A stretch of DNA of 64,000 nucleotides from Pseudoalteromonas rhizosphaerae (GCF_902498845.1 NZ_CABVLM010000005.1:1-64000), one strand, 5' to 3'. Positions 35,833 through 46,209 are shown, counted from the stretch's first letter. Translations and numbers: made by a program. Notes: a model not told the origin generated them from the sequence alone.

Positions 35833-36576
35833 TTACGGGAATGCTAAACCATATTTTTCACTCATTTTTTTTACTTCACCATTAGCAATCATATTATTTA
35901 ATTCTTTATCGAATAAGGTAATAAACTCATTTAAATTACGTTTTTTAGAAAAACCAAAATAGCCTTTATTAACAATTAATGGCGGCTGTAACTGTTTCAC
36001 TTGATTGGCTAAACTTAACTGCTTAATAACGGGCTGTGCGGCTCTTGGATGAGTCACTATAATATCGACACGGTCATGAATTAATTGCAAAAAACTGGCT
36101 TCAACAGTGCCCACTTCAGAAATTTCTAACTGACTTTTATATCGCTCAAAATCGTCACCATAGTTCCAACCTCGGGTTAACCCTATCGATAACTCTTTTA
36201 ATGTCTCTAAATTATTATGCCACTGAAATTCATTACTATTTTTGACATAAAAAACCAGCGGGTCTTGATAGAAAGCAGCCTCACTATAAACCATATACTG
36301 CTCTCTAATAGCCGACTTATAAGGACCTATAAATGCATCAGCCTTACCAAGCTCAACCATTTTTAGCGCCCGTTTAAAAGGCAAAATATCAATTTTAATT
36401 TGGCAACCTAAACGCAGGCAAATTTCACCTGCGATGTCGGCGCCTAAGCCTTCTATTTGACCTTGTTCATTTTTTTCAAGTACCGACGGAAAGGTGGTAC
36501 CAACAAAGTAAAATGTATTTGCAGCACTGTGATGCGAAAATACACTTAGCAAGGTAAACAATACAAAAGCTTTCAT
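35833..36576 (-). CDS. Periplasmic amino-acid-type solute-binding protein (SBP_bac_3)
   Basis: 247 aa with a signal peptide (about 1-19, HHSAA-N). The class-3 fold is evident: VGTTFPSVLEKNEQGQIEGLGADIAGEIC near the start (quoted in parts by residues 25-53) and LPFKRALKMVELGKADAFIG near 62-81. No permease or ATPase gene is adjacent, so it is either an orphan binding protein or a ligand sensor. The ligand cannot be assigned. Confidence 0.82.
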   Translation of the reverse strand: MKAFVLFTLLSVFSHHSAANTFYFVGTTFPSVLEKNEQGQIEGLGADIAGEICLRLGCQIKIDILPFKRALKMVELGKADAFIGPYKSAIREQYMVYSEAAFYQDPLVFYVKNSNEFQWHNNLETLKELSIGLTRGWNYGDDFERYKSQLEISEVGTVEASFLQLIHDRVDIIVTHPRAAQPVIKQLSLANQVKQLQPPLIVNKGYFGFSKKRNLNEFITLFDKELNNMIANGEVKKMSEKYGLAFP

Positions 36577-36711
36577 CAGTTAGTTTGCAATCCCTATATA
36601 CTGAGTGTAATAAACAGCCACGATTTAGTGACCCTAAGCATAGTCTATTTTTACCCAACGAAAAATCATAATACTGTGATCAAACTCTATTATGTAAACA
36701 CTCAACCACGA

Positions 36712-37107
36712 TTAAAAATGTGTTTTTAAACGTGCCAATTGCTCTTCACTATAAGGCACTGCGGGATATTTACCCCATACTGGCGCAGGCCATGCGACAT
36801 CGGTTTTATAGCGAGCAATATGATGAATATGTAACTGTGGAACCATGTTACCAAGCGCTGCGACATTAAGTTTATCTGGGTTAAGTACCTCTTTGAGTAG
36901 CCGACTTAACTTCGCTGACTCTTGCATTAGCAATACCTGTTCAGACTCGCTTAGATCAATGCTCTCTTTTAAATTCGCTTTACGAGGCACTAAAATAAAC
37001 CACGGGTATTGACTATCATTCATAAGTAACACTTTGCATAATGGCCAATCGGCCAGTTCAATACAATCACGTGCAAGTTCTGGGGCTAAAGAGAATTCAA
37101 CGGTCAT
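36712..37107 (-). CDS. HIT-family hydrolase
   Basis: 131 aa. The histidine triad reads HIHHI (near residue 93), here QLHIHHIARYKTD rather than the strict HxHxH, a form seen in a proteobacterial HIT branch. DSQYPWFILVPRKAN gives the conserved nucleotide-binding strand. Presumably hydrolyses nucleotide phosphoramidates or dinucleoside polyphosphates. Divergent from the DPP-IV-type gene. Confidence 0.85.
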   Translation of the reverse strand: MTVEFSLAPELARDCIELADWPLCKVLLMNDSQYPWFILVPRKANLKESIDLSESEQVLLMQESAKLSRLLKEVLNPDKLNVAALGNMVPQLHIHHIARYKTDVAWPAPVWGKYPAVPYSEEQLARLKTHF

Positions 37108-37223
37108 TTTTATTCCTTACAAATTAAGTGCATTACATTTTCGCTACTTTATAGCATTTAGTTGCAGTTGCCCACGCTTGGCTTTACCATCGTTGCAGTT
37201 TTTATTCGAGCGAAGGTAAACAC

Positions 37224-39449
37224 GTGTTAAAAAAAATTAAACACCTCTCATACTTGCTACCTTTGGTGGCAACAGCCATCACAGTGCAAGCTAAGCCTCT
37301 TACTTTAGAACGTATTTTTGATGATCCAAGTTTAGCGGGTAAAGCACCTGTACAGCTTAAGTTTTCACCAGACGGTAGCCGAGTTACCTACCTGCAAGGT
37401 AAAAGCGACGATTACAACCGTTATGATTTGTGGGAATATAATTTAAAAGATAACAAAAATCGTATTTTAGTCGACTCTGCCAAACTTTTTTCAGGCCCCG
37501 AAAACCTCTCAGACGAAGAAAAAGCACGCCGTGAGCGCCAACGTATTTTTGGTAAAGGTATTTTAGAATACAAATGGTCTAAAGACGGTAAAGCCTTGTT
37601 ATTTCCACTTAATGGTGACCTCTATTATTACGAGCTAGGAGCTGGAAAAAGCCGTAAACTGACCGATACTGAGGCATTTGAAACCGACGCACGCTTTTCA
37701 CCAAAAGGAAACTTTGTCTCGTTTGTCCGTGAACAAAATCTTTATGCGCTAAATCTTAAATCAGGTAAAGAAATTCAGCTGAGTAAAGATGGCGGCGGTG
37801 TGATCAAAAACGCCATGGCGGAGTTTGTCGCGCAAGAAGAAATGGGCCGAATGACAGGTTATTGGTGGTCTGGTGATGAATCAAAAATAGCCTTTACTCG
37901 CATTGACGAAAGCCCAGTTAAAGAAGCTATCCGCAATGAAATTTACGCTGATGAAGTGAAACTGTTTAACCAACGCTACCCATTTACCGGCACTAATAAT
38001 GTAAAAATTCAACTTGGTGTGGTTAAGCTCGATAATCAAAAAACTGATTGGATTGATCTAGGTAAAGACGAAGACATTTACATTGCCCGTGCAAAATGGT
38101 TAGAAGATGACAAAACCCTATCATATCAGTGGCAAAACCGCTCACAGCACAACTTAGAATTGCGCTTTTATAACAGCGAAACAACAGAGCAAAAAGTCGC
38201 CTTAACAGAAACTAGTGATAGCTGGATCAACTTACATTTTGATCTACAGTTTTTGAAAGACAAAAAACATTTTGTTTGGGCCTCTGAGCGCAATGGCTTT
38301 AAGCATTTATATCTATATCGTACCAATGGTAAGTTAGTGCGTCAGATCACCGATGGTGACTGGGTGGTTGATAGCTTAAAAGGTATTGATGAGAAAAAAG
38401 GCATTGTCTACTTTGCCGGACGCAAAGACACGCCTTTGGAAAGCCAGCTATACAGTGTTCCACTGTTTAAAAAGGGCGATATTAAACGTATCACGGAGCA
38501 AGGTACTTATCACAATGTGGTAATGGCAAAAGACAGTAAAACTTTTATTGATAACAGTTCATCGGTCAACAAACCAAACTCAGCGGCACTGCGTAAAGTA
38601 AACGGTGAATTTGTTACTTGGTTAGAGCAAAACAAACTTGATGAAAACCATCCTCTGACCCCTTATCTTGCTGATCTAGCAGAGCCTGAATATGGCACTT
38701 TGACTGCTGATGATGGTCAAGTGATGCACTATCGTTTATTTAAACCTGCAACGGTAAATGATGGTAAAAAACACCCTGTTCTTGTCAATGTCTATGGCGG
38801 CCCACACGCACAACGCGTAACCAATAGTTGGCGCAGCAAGAACTTATATTTCCAATATATGGCACAGCAAGGTTATGTAGTGTTCCAATTAGATAACCGT
38901 GGTTCGTATAATCGTGGTAAAAAATTTGAAGATGCCATTTACAAACATTTAGGTGTGGTTGAAGTGGCTGATCAAATCAAAGGCGTCGAATTTTTACGTA
39001 CGCTTGATTATGTTGACCCACAACGTATTGGTATTTATGGTCACAGTTACGGTGGCTATATGGCATTAATGACCATGTTTAAAGCTGGTGATTATTTTCA
39101 AGCAGGCGTATCTGGAGCGCCAGTGACTGATTGGGCACTGTATGATACTCACTATACCGAGCGTTATTTAGGACATCCTTATACAAATGCCAAAGGCTAT
39201 GTAGACAGTGCGGTATTTCCATATGCAGATGGCTTAAAAGGGCCATTAATGATCTACCATGGTATGGCCGACGATAACGTATTGTTTACCCATGCCACTA
39301 AGTTATTCAAACAATTGCAAGATAACGAAAAGCAATTTGAAATGATGACTTACCCAGGTTCCAAGCACAGCTTACGGGGTAAACAAGTGCAAACTCATTT
39401 ACATCAAACAATCACTAACTTCTTTAATCGTCATTTTGATGTAGAGTAA
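37224..39449 (+). CDS. Secreted dipeptidyl peptidase IV-type S9 peptidase
   Basis: 741 aa, signal peptide about 1-23 (ITVQA-K). An N-terminal beta-propeller (about 40-480) carries the substrate-anchoring double-glutamate QEEMGRMTGYWW (near 205). A C-terminal alpha/beta hydrolase domain holds the triad: Ser in GHSYGGYM (~607), Asp in ADDNVLF (~683) and His in GSKHSL (~714). Expected to remove X-Pro dipeptides from peptides in the periplasm or outside. Monocistronic, with a terminator. Confidence 0.93.
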   Translation: MLKKIKHLSYLLPLVATAITVQAKPLTLERIFDDPSLAGKAPVQLKFSPDGSRVTYLQGKSDDYNRYDLWEYNLKDNKNRILVDSAKLFSGPENLSDEEKARRERQRIFGKGILEYKWSKDGKALLFPLNGDLYYYELGAGKSRKLTDTEAFETDARFSPKGNFVSFVREQNLYALNLKSGKEIQLSKDGGGVIKNAMAEFVAQEEMGRMTGYWWSGDESKIAFTRIDESPVKEAIRNEIYADEVKLFNQRYPFTGTNNVKIQLGVVKLDNQKTDWIDLGKDEDIYIARAKWLEDDKTLSYQWQNRSQHNLELRFYNSETTEQKVALTETSDSWINLHFDLQFLKDKKHFVWASERNGFKHLYLYRTNGKLVRQITDGDWVVDSLKGIDEKKGIVYFAGRKDTPLESQLYSVPLFKKGDIKRITEQGTYHNVVMAKDSKTFIDNSSSVNKPNSAALRKVNGEFVTWLEQNKLDENHPLTPYLADLAEPEYGTLTADDGQVMHYRLFKPATVNDGKKHPVLVNVYGGPHAQRVTNSWRSKNLYFQYMAQQGYVVFQLDNRGSYNRGKKFEDAIYKHLGVVEVADQIKGVEFLRTLDYVDPQRIGIYGHSYGGYMALMTMFKAGDYFQAGVSGAPVTDWALYDTHYTERYLGHPYTNAKGYVDSAVFPYADGLKGPLMIYHGMADDNVLFTHATKLFKQLQDNEKQFEMMTYPGSKHSLRGKQVQTHLHQTITNFFNRHFDVE

Positions 39450-39466
39450 ATCAGTAATGACCGCAT

Positions 39467-39497
39467 AAAGGCTGATTGAAAAATCAGCCTTTTTTTT
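39467..39497 (+). terminator. Intrinsic terminator after the S9 peptidase
   Basis: An 11-bp stem AAAGGCTGATT / AATCAGCCTTT with a 4-base loop and a run of nine T. Confidence 0.92.
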
Positions 39498-39626
39498 GAC
39501 TTAATGATAATCCTATTTATTTAAAAACTTTAGACCAAAACAAGGGACAGTTAACTAGATTTTAAAGTAATATTTACTACGCTTAATATATGCGCGCCTT
39601 CTGCGAGCACTTCTAAAGGATTTTTT

Positions 39627-41264
39627 ATGTCGTACCTACGCCGTTTTACTATTTTTCAGCGCTTAGCTATCTTGGTAAGTTTGGTCGTTGTTGGTTTACT
39701 TTTTTTAAGTATTACCAGTTTAACTCAGCAATATAGTTCACTCAAAGCAGGCCAATATACGAAAACAAAAAATCTGGTTGAAGCTGCTTATAGTGTTATT
39801 ACCCATTATCATTCATTACAACAAAGCGGCGAACTCACCGAGCAACAAGCCCAACAAGGTGCACTAACTACGATAGCTAGTATTCGCTATGACAATGACA
39901 ATTACTTCTGGATCAATGATTTTCAGCCAGCCATGGTTATGCACCCTTTTAAACCAGAGTTAAACGGTAAATCACTCAGCAACAGTAAAGACCCCGATGG
40001 CGTACCGTTATTTGTTGAAATGGTTAAAATAGTTAAGCAAAGTGGTGAAGGTTTTATCCCTTACAAATGGCCTAAACCAGGCAAAGATCAACCAGTTGAT
40101 AAAATAGCCTATGTGAAAGGTTTTACCCCGTGGCAATGGATCGTCGGTTCAGGTGTTTATATTGATACTATTGATGAGGCTTTTGCCAGCTTACGGAATT
40201 TAGTTATTCTCAATGCCGCAGTGATTATTTTGCTATTAATTAGTTTAAGTTACTTAATCGCCAGAAGTATTTTATTACCAACTCGGCTTGCTGCAAATAT
40301 GATGAAAAGTATCTCTCAAGGTGAAGGGGATTTAACCCAAACCTTAGATGAAAATGGTAATGATGAGGTATCACGGTTATCTCGCCACTTTAATTTATTT
40401 ACTACCAAAATGCGTGAGTCACTTAAACAAGTGGCAAATAATGCCAATGATGTTAACCAGCATGCCCAAACAGTGGATGATGCGAGTAAAACCAATCATT
40501 CTTTTATTGAACTGCAAAACGATAGCTCAACGCAAGTCGCTGCAGCAATGGAGCAAATGACCCACCAAATTCATGACGTTAGCCGTAATGCCGAAGCGGC
40601 TGAACAAGCAGCTAACCAAGCTGCGGTGAATGCATCTGAAGGTAAAGAAGTCGTTGCTAAAACAATTCAAGCCATAGAAACACTGTCCAAAAATATTGAG
40701 ACTGTGAGTCAAGTTACCGCTGATTTAGCTCAAGAAAGTAATAATATAGGATCGGTACTAGACGTGATCCGCGGTATTGCGGAGCAAACCAATTTACTGG
40801 CACTCAATGCTGCAATCGAAGCGGCACGTGCTGGCGAACAAGGCCGGGGGTTTGCCGTTGTAGCTGATGAAGTACGCACTCTTGCAAGTCGCACAGGCAA
40901 GAGCACAGACGAAATTCAGGCGATGATAGCCAAATTACAAAAAGGCGCAAAGGCGGCTGTAGAGGCGGTAACAGCTAGCCAACAATTATCCACCAGCACA
41001 GTACAACAAGCCGGATCTGCCAATACCTCATTAACTGAAATTGAACGTCTGGTGTCGGTGATCACCGATATGAATGGTCAAATAGCCCGTGCGACGGAGC
41101 AACAATCAAGCGCCGCTGATGAAGTCAATTTGCGAATTAATGAACTATCGCAATCAACCGAACAATCTCTGGCCAATACATCACAACTTTCTGGTGCAAG
41201 CGATAATCTTAAACACAGTAGCCAACAGCTAACTGATGTGGTTAATCGCTTTAAATTAGATTAA
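39627..41264 (+). CDS. Methyl-accepting chemotaxis protein with single Cache domain
   Basis: 545 aa. First membrane helix about 12-31, a periplasmic sCache_2 domain (about 35-185; [20 protein letters not shown] and [12 protein letters not shown]), second helix about 188-212, HAMP about 213-265, and the cytoplasmic signalling domain with the hairpin tip [19 protein letters not shown] (about 391-409). The Cache type usually binds small organic acids; the ligand is not assignable. A weak FliA-like sequence, TAAAGTAA (39563-39570) then GCTTAATA, lies upstream, but the spacing and -10 are poor. SD AAAGGA precedes the ATG. Confidence 0.95.
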   Translation: MSYLRRFTIFQRLAILVSLVVVGLLFLSITSLTQQYSSLKAGQYTKTKNLVEAAYSVITHYHSLQQSGELTEQQAQQGALTTIASIRYDNDNYFWINDFQPAMVMHPFKPELNGKSLSNSKDPDGVPLFVEMVKIVKQSGEGFIPYKWPKPGKDQPVDKIAYVKGFTPWQWIVGSGVYIDTIDEAFASLRNLVILNAAVIILLLISLSYLIARSILLPTRLAANMMKSISQGEGDLTQTLDENGNDEVSRLSRHFNLFTTKMRESLKQVANNANDVNQHAQTVDDASKTNHSFIELQNDSSTQVAAAMEQMTHQIHDVSRNAEAAEQAANQAAVNASEGKEVVAKTIQAIETLSKNIETVSQVTADLAQESNNIGSVLDVIRGIAEQTNLLALNAAIEAARAGEQGRGFAVVADEVRTLASRTGKSTDEIQAMIAKLQKGAKAAVEAVTASQQLSTSTVQQAGSANTSLTEIERLVSVITDMNGQIARATEQQSSAADEVNLRINELSQSTEQSLANTSQLSGASDNLKHSSQQLTDVVNRFKLD

Positions 41265-41282
41265 TTAACAAAAACAAATTAC

Positions 41283-41318
41283 AAAAAAGCCCCGTCATTT
41301 TATATGACGGGGCTGTTG
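41283..41318 (-). terminator. Terminator between MCP and aminopeptidase genes
   Basis: An 11-bp GC-rich stem AGCCCCGTCAT / ATGACGGGGCT with a short loop. On the minus strand TTTTTTG follows, so it best ends the aminopeptidase gene; in the plus direction (GTTGTATTT) it may also serve the chemoreceptor. Confidence 0.85.
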
Positions 41319-41334
41319 TATTTAATGCTGCTTA

Positions 41335-42858
41335 TTATAAGCAGTAACGAGCAAATAAACTACTTAGGCCTGCTGCGGTTGGTTTACCGTGCTGCCAATC
41401 ACCACCTTCAACACCACTACCGGCAATATCCATATGCACATAAGGTAAAGGCTGTGCTGACTCACAACCATGCTTATCAAGGCCACCAACAATAGCTAAA
41501 AATGCCATAGGGAACTGATGACCACGTGCGGTAACTGCTGATGCTGCATTGTTACTTGATAATACGTCATCAGCTAAAGTACGCGGTTTAATAAAATCAT
41601 AGTCTTCGCGACGGCTGCGAGAAACTTCTGCACCATCAGCCCATAAGTCACCACTGTCAGCCAGCTTACGAGAAATATTAGCCGCACGTGCAGGGCCATT
41701 TTCAACATATGCACTGTAAGGTCCCATTGCTCGAGCTGCATGCCCGGTTAAGGTTGCGACCGTAAAGATTTCAGGATTAACTTCTCCTTTTGCTAAATCT
41801 TTCATCTCGCTGAGTAAATCCCCCATAGCTAAGCGCCCTTCTGCATCCGTATTACCGATGCGAACACGTACGCCCTCACGGCTAGTAATAATTTCATCTG
41901 GTACAAAACAATCAGAACCAATTGAGTTACGAACTACCGCTAAGTATGCAATAACTTTAACGCCTTGTGGTTGAAAGTCTGCCACTGATTTCATAAAACC
42001 AGCAACAGAGGCTGCGCCGCCTTTATCACGGCTCATACCGGCCATATGCCCGCCCACTTTTAAATCGGCACCACCGGTGTCATATACTAAGCCTTTACCG
42101 ACAAACATTAAGGTACGTGTTACTTCGCCCTCTGGTACATATTCAAGTTTTACAACCCGAGGGTGATGACGCTCAACCGCATATGAAGCGCGAGCTACAG
42201 TACTCATCATCGGGTACTCTTTATCAATCGTGGCAATATCTGCAATCACTGCAACATTGACCTTGCTGCCTTTAAATAAATCCACACAGTAATCAGCAAA
42301 ACGTGGTGGCGCCATACGCTCAGGCTCAGTGCCACATAAATCACGAGCAGCATACTGCCCTGCGGCAATGGCATTCACCGCTTTAATTGTTTGCTCATTA
42401 GCACCAAACAAGGCTATTTGAGTGATCGGTTCAATGCTTTCGCCATGAAACTCGCGCGCCTCAAGCGGCTGCCACAACGCTTGGCAAGCACCTAGATAAG
42501 CAACTTCTAAGGCATACTGATAACGGCTATCTTGGCTTGCTTGTGGTAAGTAAATAGCAGGTTTTGTACTGCCTGATGTTTTAGCTTCATTGATAGCCAA
42601 TTTAGCTGCATCAAAATAACGACGTACATCGTCATAATCACGATTTAATGGACCTGTCGGCGCTAAAATCACCCGTTTAGAATCAACAACAAGCAGCGTG
42701 ACTTGCTTACCAATACGTGCATCAACCGCCATTTGCGCTTTAATAGCTTGGCTTAGATTCGGATCGTCTAACTCAGAAAAATTATCGGCAATAATAATAA
42801 GCGCATCATGTTTTGCGTTATCTAATTGCGGGGCTGCAACTGCGTGAGGATATGCCAT
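41335..42858 (-). CDS. M17-family leucyl aminopeptidase
   Basis: 507 aa from the ATG at 42858 (AGGA upstream); the frame reaches a TTG at 42879. The C-terminal catalytic domain has the di-metal lysine/aspartate region GKGLVYDTGGADLK and the hallmark NTDAEGRL (about residue 340). It departs from PepA at several conserved places, so it belongs to the broader leucyl-aminopeptidase group rather than being the PepA/XerA orthologue. Cytoplasmic, no signal peptide; cleaves N-terminal residues from peptides. Confidence 0.9.
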   Translation of the reverse strand: MAYPHAVAAPQLDNAKHDALIIIADNFSELDDPNLSQAIKAQMAVDARIGKQVTLLVVDSKRVILAPTGPLNRDYDDVRRYFDAAKLAINEAKTSGSTKPAIYLPQASQDSRYQYALEVAYLGACQALWQPLEAREFHGESIEPITQIALFGANEQTIKAVNAIAAGQYAARDLCGTEPERMAPPRFADYCVDLFKGSKVNVAVIADIATIDKEYPMMSTVARASYAVERHHPRVVKLEYVPEGEVTRTLMFVGKGLVYDTGGADLKVGGHMAGMSRDKGGAASVAGFMKSVADFQPQGVKVIAYLAVVRNSIGSDCFVPDEIITSREGVRVRIGNTDAEGRLAMGDLLSEMKDLAKGEVNPEIFTVATLTGHAARAMGPYSAYVENGPARAANISRKLADSGDLWADGAEVSRSRREDYDFIKPRTLADDVLSSNNAASAVTARGHQFPMAFLAIVGGLDKHGCESAQPLPYVHMDIAGSGVEGGDWQHGKPTAAGLSSLFARYCL

Positions 42859-43033
42859 AAAAAAAGGTCCTGTTGTCAAAATACGTAGGAGCTTATTATC
42901 ATTGATTTAAATAGCTATTGCCAGCAATGTACGACGAGCTAACATAACGCTGGCAACTTGGAGTTACAGTGTAAAATACAGCAGTTACTCACTGCCCACT
43001 TATCGTTGATTGAACCAAATAGCGCGCAGTATC

Positions 43034-44086
43034 TTAGTCTAATATACTCAGCTGTAGATGTTGCTGCGGTTCATTTTTAACACCGACCCCTACACCGAGT
43101 AACCGCACTGGCTGCTGCAAGCCACGTTGATATGCTTTGCTCAGCAGCTCAGCCAAGATAGTTTCATCAAGTCGGTGGCAAGTTTGATCGGCCGATGTCA
43201 CCACAAAATTAGCAAACTTCACTTTGACACTGAGTTTATTTATACGTTGCTCTAATTGCTGTTTTGTTAATCGACGTTGAAGCTCAGCCAATAATATTGG
43301 CAATTGCTCTAAACACGCTTGTAAGCTGGTTTTATTATATTCATAGGTATGCTCAACACTGAGCGATTTACGGGTACGTTCTGTGGATACTTTACCAATA
43401 TGTAAACCGGCACATTTTTGATACAGCGAGACCCCAAAGTTACCGACGTGTTGCTGCATCCAATTAACCCCTTTAGCGCGCACATCAGCACCGGTGTATA
43501 AGCCTTTTAAATTGAGTTTTTCAAGGGTAACCTTACCGACCCCGGGTATTTTACCCAACGGCAATTGCGCTAAAAAGTCATCCACTTGCTCAGGCAATAC
43601 TACAAATTGACCATTCGGTTTATTTTCATCACTGGCAATTTTGGCAATAAATTTTATCGGCGCAATTCCAGCCGAAGCAGTTAAACCGGTGGCTGCAAAA
43701 ATATCGGCGCGGATCTGCTCTGCCATTAAGGTCGCACTACCATGGCATGCATTACTTTCAGTCACATCAAGGTAAGCTTCATCTAAAGAAAGAGGCTCGA
43801 TAAGGTCGGTATAGCGCTTAAATACAGCACGAATTTGCGAAGAGGCTTGTTTATAAACTTGCATACGCCCTGGTACAATCACTAAATCTGGGCATAATTG
43901 TTTGGCACGGTAGTTAGACATCGCTGAGCGCACACCGTATTCGCGGGCGATGTAATTTGCAGTAGAGAGCACCCCACGGCGACTATTGCCACCAATTGCC
44001 AAAGGTACATTAGCAAGCGCGGGGTTATCGCGCATTTCGACCGCTGCGTAAAAGCAATCCATGTCAATATGAATAAACTTTTTCAT
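43034..44086 (-). CDS. dinB: DNA polymerase IV
   Basis: Y-family translesion polymerase. Catalytic acids: Asp8 in FIHIDMDCFYAAVEMRD and the pair in LSLDEAYLDVTE (Asp~102, Glu~103). The thumb and little-finger domains follow. 350 aa, as in E. coli (351). The last residues (HLQLSILD) do not show a canonical beta-clamp motif QLxLF, though QLSIL resembles one. A good LexA-box candidate 15 bp upstream indicates SOS control. Confidence 0.97.
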   Translation of the reverse strand: MKKFIHIDMDCFYAAVEMRDNPALANVPLAIGGNSRRGVLSTANYIAREYGVRSAMSNYRAKQLCPDLVIVPGRMQVYKQASSQIRAVFKRYTDLIEPLSLDEAYLDVTESNACHGSATLMAEQIRADIFAATGLTASAGIAPIKFIAKIASDENKPNGQFVVLPEQVDDFLAQLPLGKIPGVGKVTLEKLNLKGLYTGADVRAKGVNWMQQHVGNFGVSLYQKCAGLHIGKVSTERTRKSLSVEHTYEYNKTSLQACLEQLPILLAELQRRLTKQQLEQRINKLSVKVKFANFVVTSADQTCHRLDETILAELLSKAYQRGLQQPVRLLGVGVGVKNEPQQHLQLSILD

Positions 44087-44101
44087 TCCTCAAACCAAGC
44101 A

Positions 44102-44117
44102 CTGTACAAATGAACAG
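44102..44117 (-). promoter_or_regulatory. LexA (SOS) box of dinB
   Basis: The minus strand reads CTGTTCATTTGTACAG: CTGT...ACAG half-sites with the canonical 16-base length, matching 12 of 16 consensus positions. It lies 15 bp before the dinB ATG. LexA control of dinB is well established in gammaproteobacteria. Confidence 0.75.
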
Positions 44118-44152
44118 TTATTATTCATTAAGTTTGATTTATTAGCAAGTCA

Positions 44153-44356
44153 TCAGCTCGATGATTCTTGCTGTGAAGATTTTTTACGATTAAATAACCT
44201 CGCACCGAATAACCAAAAAGCACCTTCTAAAATAAAACCAACTACGATTAGTATCACCATCCCAGAAGCATTGCCCATCGCATAACAAACGAATGCCAAA
44301 CAGATCACCACCAGTAGCGCTAAGCGTTTCATTATTTTTGCTGTCACTGTATTCAT
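44153..44356 (-). CDS. Small two-helix membrane protein
   Basis: 67 aa, unknown function. Two hydrophobic helices (about 8-28 and 30-50) and a polar, basic-to-acidic tail (FNRKKSSQQESSS). An AGGAG-type SD (AAGGAGC, 44361-44367) precedes the ATG. A single gene between dinB and the divergent thioesterase gene. Confidence 0.68.
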   Translation of the reverse strand: MNTVTAKIMKRLALLVVICLAFVCYAMGNASGMVILIVVGFILEGAFWLFGARLFNRKKSSQQESSS

Positions 44357-44502
44357 AATTAGCTCCTTTAAATCAGATTAAAGTATTCATTTACGTAACC
44401 GTGAACTACTAAAACTAGCACATTTTCACTGTTTTCCTAATTATCTTGAGCTAAACAGCACCAATTGCTAATCTACGTTTTTACTTTAAAGAGCTGTCGA
44501 AT

Positions 44503-44934
44503 ATGCAATCATTCATAGAACAACATCCTATCCATACAGCAATTAATGTTGCTTGGGGAGAAATGGATGCCTTACAACATGTCAATAATGTGGTGTATTT
44601 TCGTTATTTTGAAACTGCTCGAATTGATTTTTTTAATCAAATAAATTTACTCGAAGATTTACAAACAACAGGTATTGGTCCTGTGATCAGTGAAAATAAC
44701 GCGCGTTATAAACGCCCAGTCACATTTCCTGATACAGTGTTGGTAGGCGTTACCATCAGTGATATTCAAAAAGACCGTTTTATGATGCACTACAGCGTAT
44801 TTAGCCAAGCGCAAAATGCCTTGACTACATTAGGGTCATCGCAAGTGGTGATGTTTAATTTTAAAACGGGTAAGAAAGCACAATTAAGTGAGCCATTATT
44901 GGCTGCATTACATAAGTACAGCCGAGAATCATAA
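44503..44934 (+). CDS. Hotdog-fold acyl-CoA thioesterase (4HBT family)
   Basis: 143 aa. The YbgC/4-hydroxybenzoyl-CoA thioesterase signature is clear: VAWGEMDALQHVNNVVYFRYFETAR (residues 18-42, quoted in parts), with the catalytic Asp in the M-D-A-L-Q-H-V-N-N motif. Hydrolyses acyl-CoA thioesters; chain preference unknown. Fifteen bases before the aldo/keto reductase gene, so probably co-transcribed. Confidence 0.87.
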   Translation: MQSFIEQHPIHTAINVAWGEMDALQHVNNVVYFRYFETARIDFFNQINLLEDLQTTGIGPVISENNARYKRPVTFPDTVLVGVTISDIQKDRFMMHYSVFSQAQNALTTLGSSQVVMFNFKTGKKAQLSEPLLAALHKYSRES

Positions 44935-44949
44935 AAGTAAGGAATCATT

Positions 44950-46002
44950 ATGCGTTACAACCCACTTGGTAGCAGTGGTCTCAATGTGTCTCGTGTATGC
45001 TTAGGCAGCATGACGTGGGGCGTACAAAATAATCAAGCAGATGCTGATGAGCAAATTGCTTATGCCTTAGAGCATGGCGTAAACTTCATTGATACTGCAG
45101 AAATGTATGCCATCCCTCCCACTCCAGATACGTACGGAAAAACAGAGCAAATTATCGGTAATTGGTTAGCGCGTAATCCAAGTAAGCGAGACGATATTGT
45201 GCTCGCCACTAAAATTGCTGGCAATGGCCTAGCTTGGATACGCGATGGCGGCGATATTACTCGTCAAGCAGTCGTTCATGCAGTTGACGAGTCATTAAAA
45301 CGCCTACAAACCGATGTAATTGATTTATACCAACTACATTGGCCGAATCGTCAATCACCGCACTTTAGCAAACAATGGCCAGGTATGATCCGTTTTAGTG
45401 ACGCCAATACAGAGCAACACACAGCGGGTATGCTCGATATTCTTGAAGGTTTAAACGACTGTGTTAAAGCTGGTAAAATTAAACATTGTGGTCTCTCTGA
45501 CGACACGCCATGGGGTATTAGCCAATTTTTACGATTAAGTGAACAACACAATTTACCGCGCATGGTCTCTATTCAAAATGAATTTAGTTTATTACACGCT
45601 AAAGATTGGCCTTATCTAATAGAGCAATGTATTCACGAAGATATTGCTTATTTACCTTGGTCACCCTTAGCAGGCGGTATGTTAAGTGGAAAATATTTAA
45701 ATGGCGCACGTCCCGATGGTAGCCGCTGGACACTGGTGCAGCGTAATGGTTTATTCCGTGACACAGCACAATCGCAACAAGCAATCAGCCACTATGTTGA
45801 AATTGCCCAGCAATACCAAATAACCCCAGCACAATTAGCGCTTGCATGGTGTGACCAAGTTGATGGTGTTACTTCTTCAATTATTGGTGCAACCAGCTTA
45901 GTACAACTAAAAGATGACATTGCCGCGTTCAACATCGAATTAAGCGAACAAGCTTTAACTGATATTGGTAATGTATTTAAGCAATACCCAATGCCATTTT
46001 AA
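44950..46002 (+). CDS. Aldo/keto reductase, Tas-like
   Basis: 350-residue TIM-barrel NADPH oxidoreductase. Catalytic tetrad: Asp in FIDTAEMY (with Tyr), Lys in LATKIAG (~83) and His in YQLHWPNR (~123). The opening MRYNPLGSSGLNVSRVCLG and the insert EMYAIPPTPDTYGKTE resemble E. coli Tas. Substrate unknown. SD AAGGA is 6 bases before the ATG. Confidence 0.9.
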   Translation: MRYNPLGSSGLNVSRVCLGSMTWGVQNNQADADEQIAYALEHGVNFIDTAEMYAIPPTPDTYGKTEQIIGNWLARNPSKRDDIVLATKIAGNGLAWIRDGGDITRQAVVHAVDESLKRLQTDVIDLYQLHWPNRQSPHFSKQWPGMIRFSDANTEQHTAGMLDILEGLNDCVKAGKIKHCGLSDDTPWGISQFLRLSEQHNLPRMVSIQNEFSLLHAKDWPYLIEQCIHEDIAYLPWSPLAGGMLSGKYLNGARPDGSRWTLVQRNGLFRDTAQSQQAISHYVEIAQQYQITPAQLALAWCDQVDGVTSSIIGATSLVQLKDDIAAFNIELSEQALTDIGNVFKQYPMPF

Positions 46003-46008
46003 TCAATG

Positions 46009-46038
46009 AAGCCCAATCATTATCAATGCTTGGGCTTT
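46009..46038 (+). terminator. Weak terminator after the aldo/keto reductase
   Basis: A 7-bp stem AAGCCCA / TGGGCTT with a 15-base loop and only TTT after it. Confidence 0.45.
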
Positions 46039-46209
46039 CCACCAGATTAAAATACTTGAAAAACGACTTCTCACAAATAGTGAATCAAAAAACCCCACAA
46101 AAGCATTAAAAAATTAACTTAATGCAATAATTTACCATCCTTTAGTAGCGCAAAATATTAGTTATTGTATACTCGATTTAAATTGTTAGCGGATAAAGTA
46201 AATATAGCT

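Noticed and set aside
39563..39588. FliA-like promoter before the chemoreceptor gene
   Set aside because: The -35-like TAAAGTAA is good, but the -10 (GCTTAATA) matches poorly and the spacer is 10, not 11; not strong enough to list as a feature.
42918..42956. Inverted repeat TTGCCAGC / GCTGGCAA between the aminopeptidase and dinB genes
   Set aside because: The loop is 23 bases and no T-tract follows on either strand, so a terminator or operator call is not supported.
44153..44356. Idea that the 67-aa gene is a toxin of a toxin-antitoxin pair
   Set aside because: Small and membrane-bound, but there is no partner ORF or antisense RNA signal nearby; kept as an unknown membrane protein.
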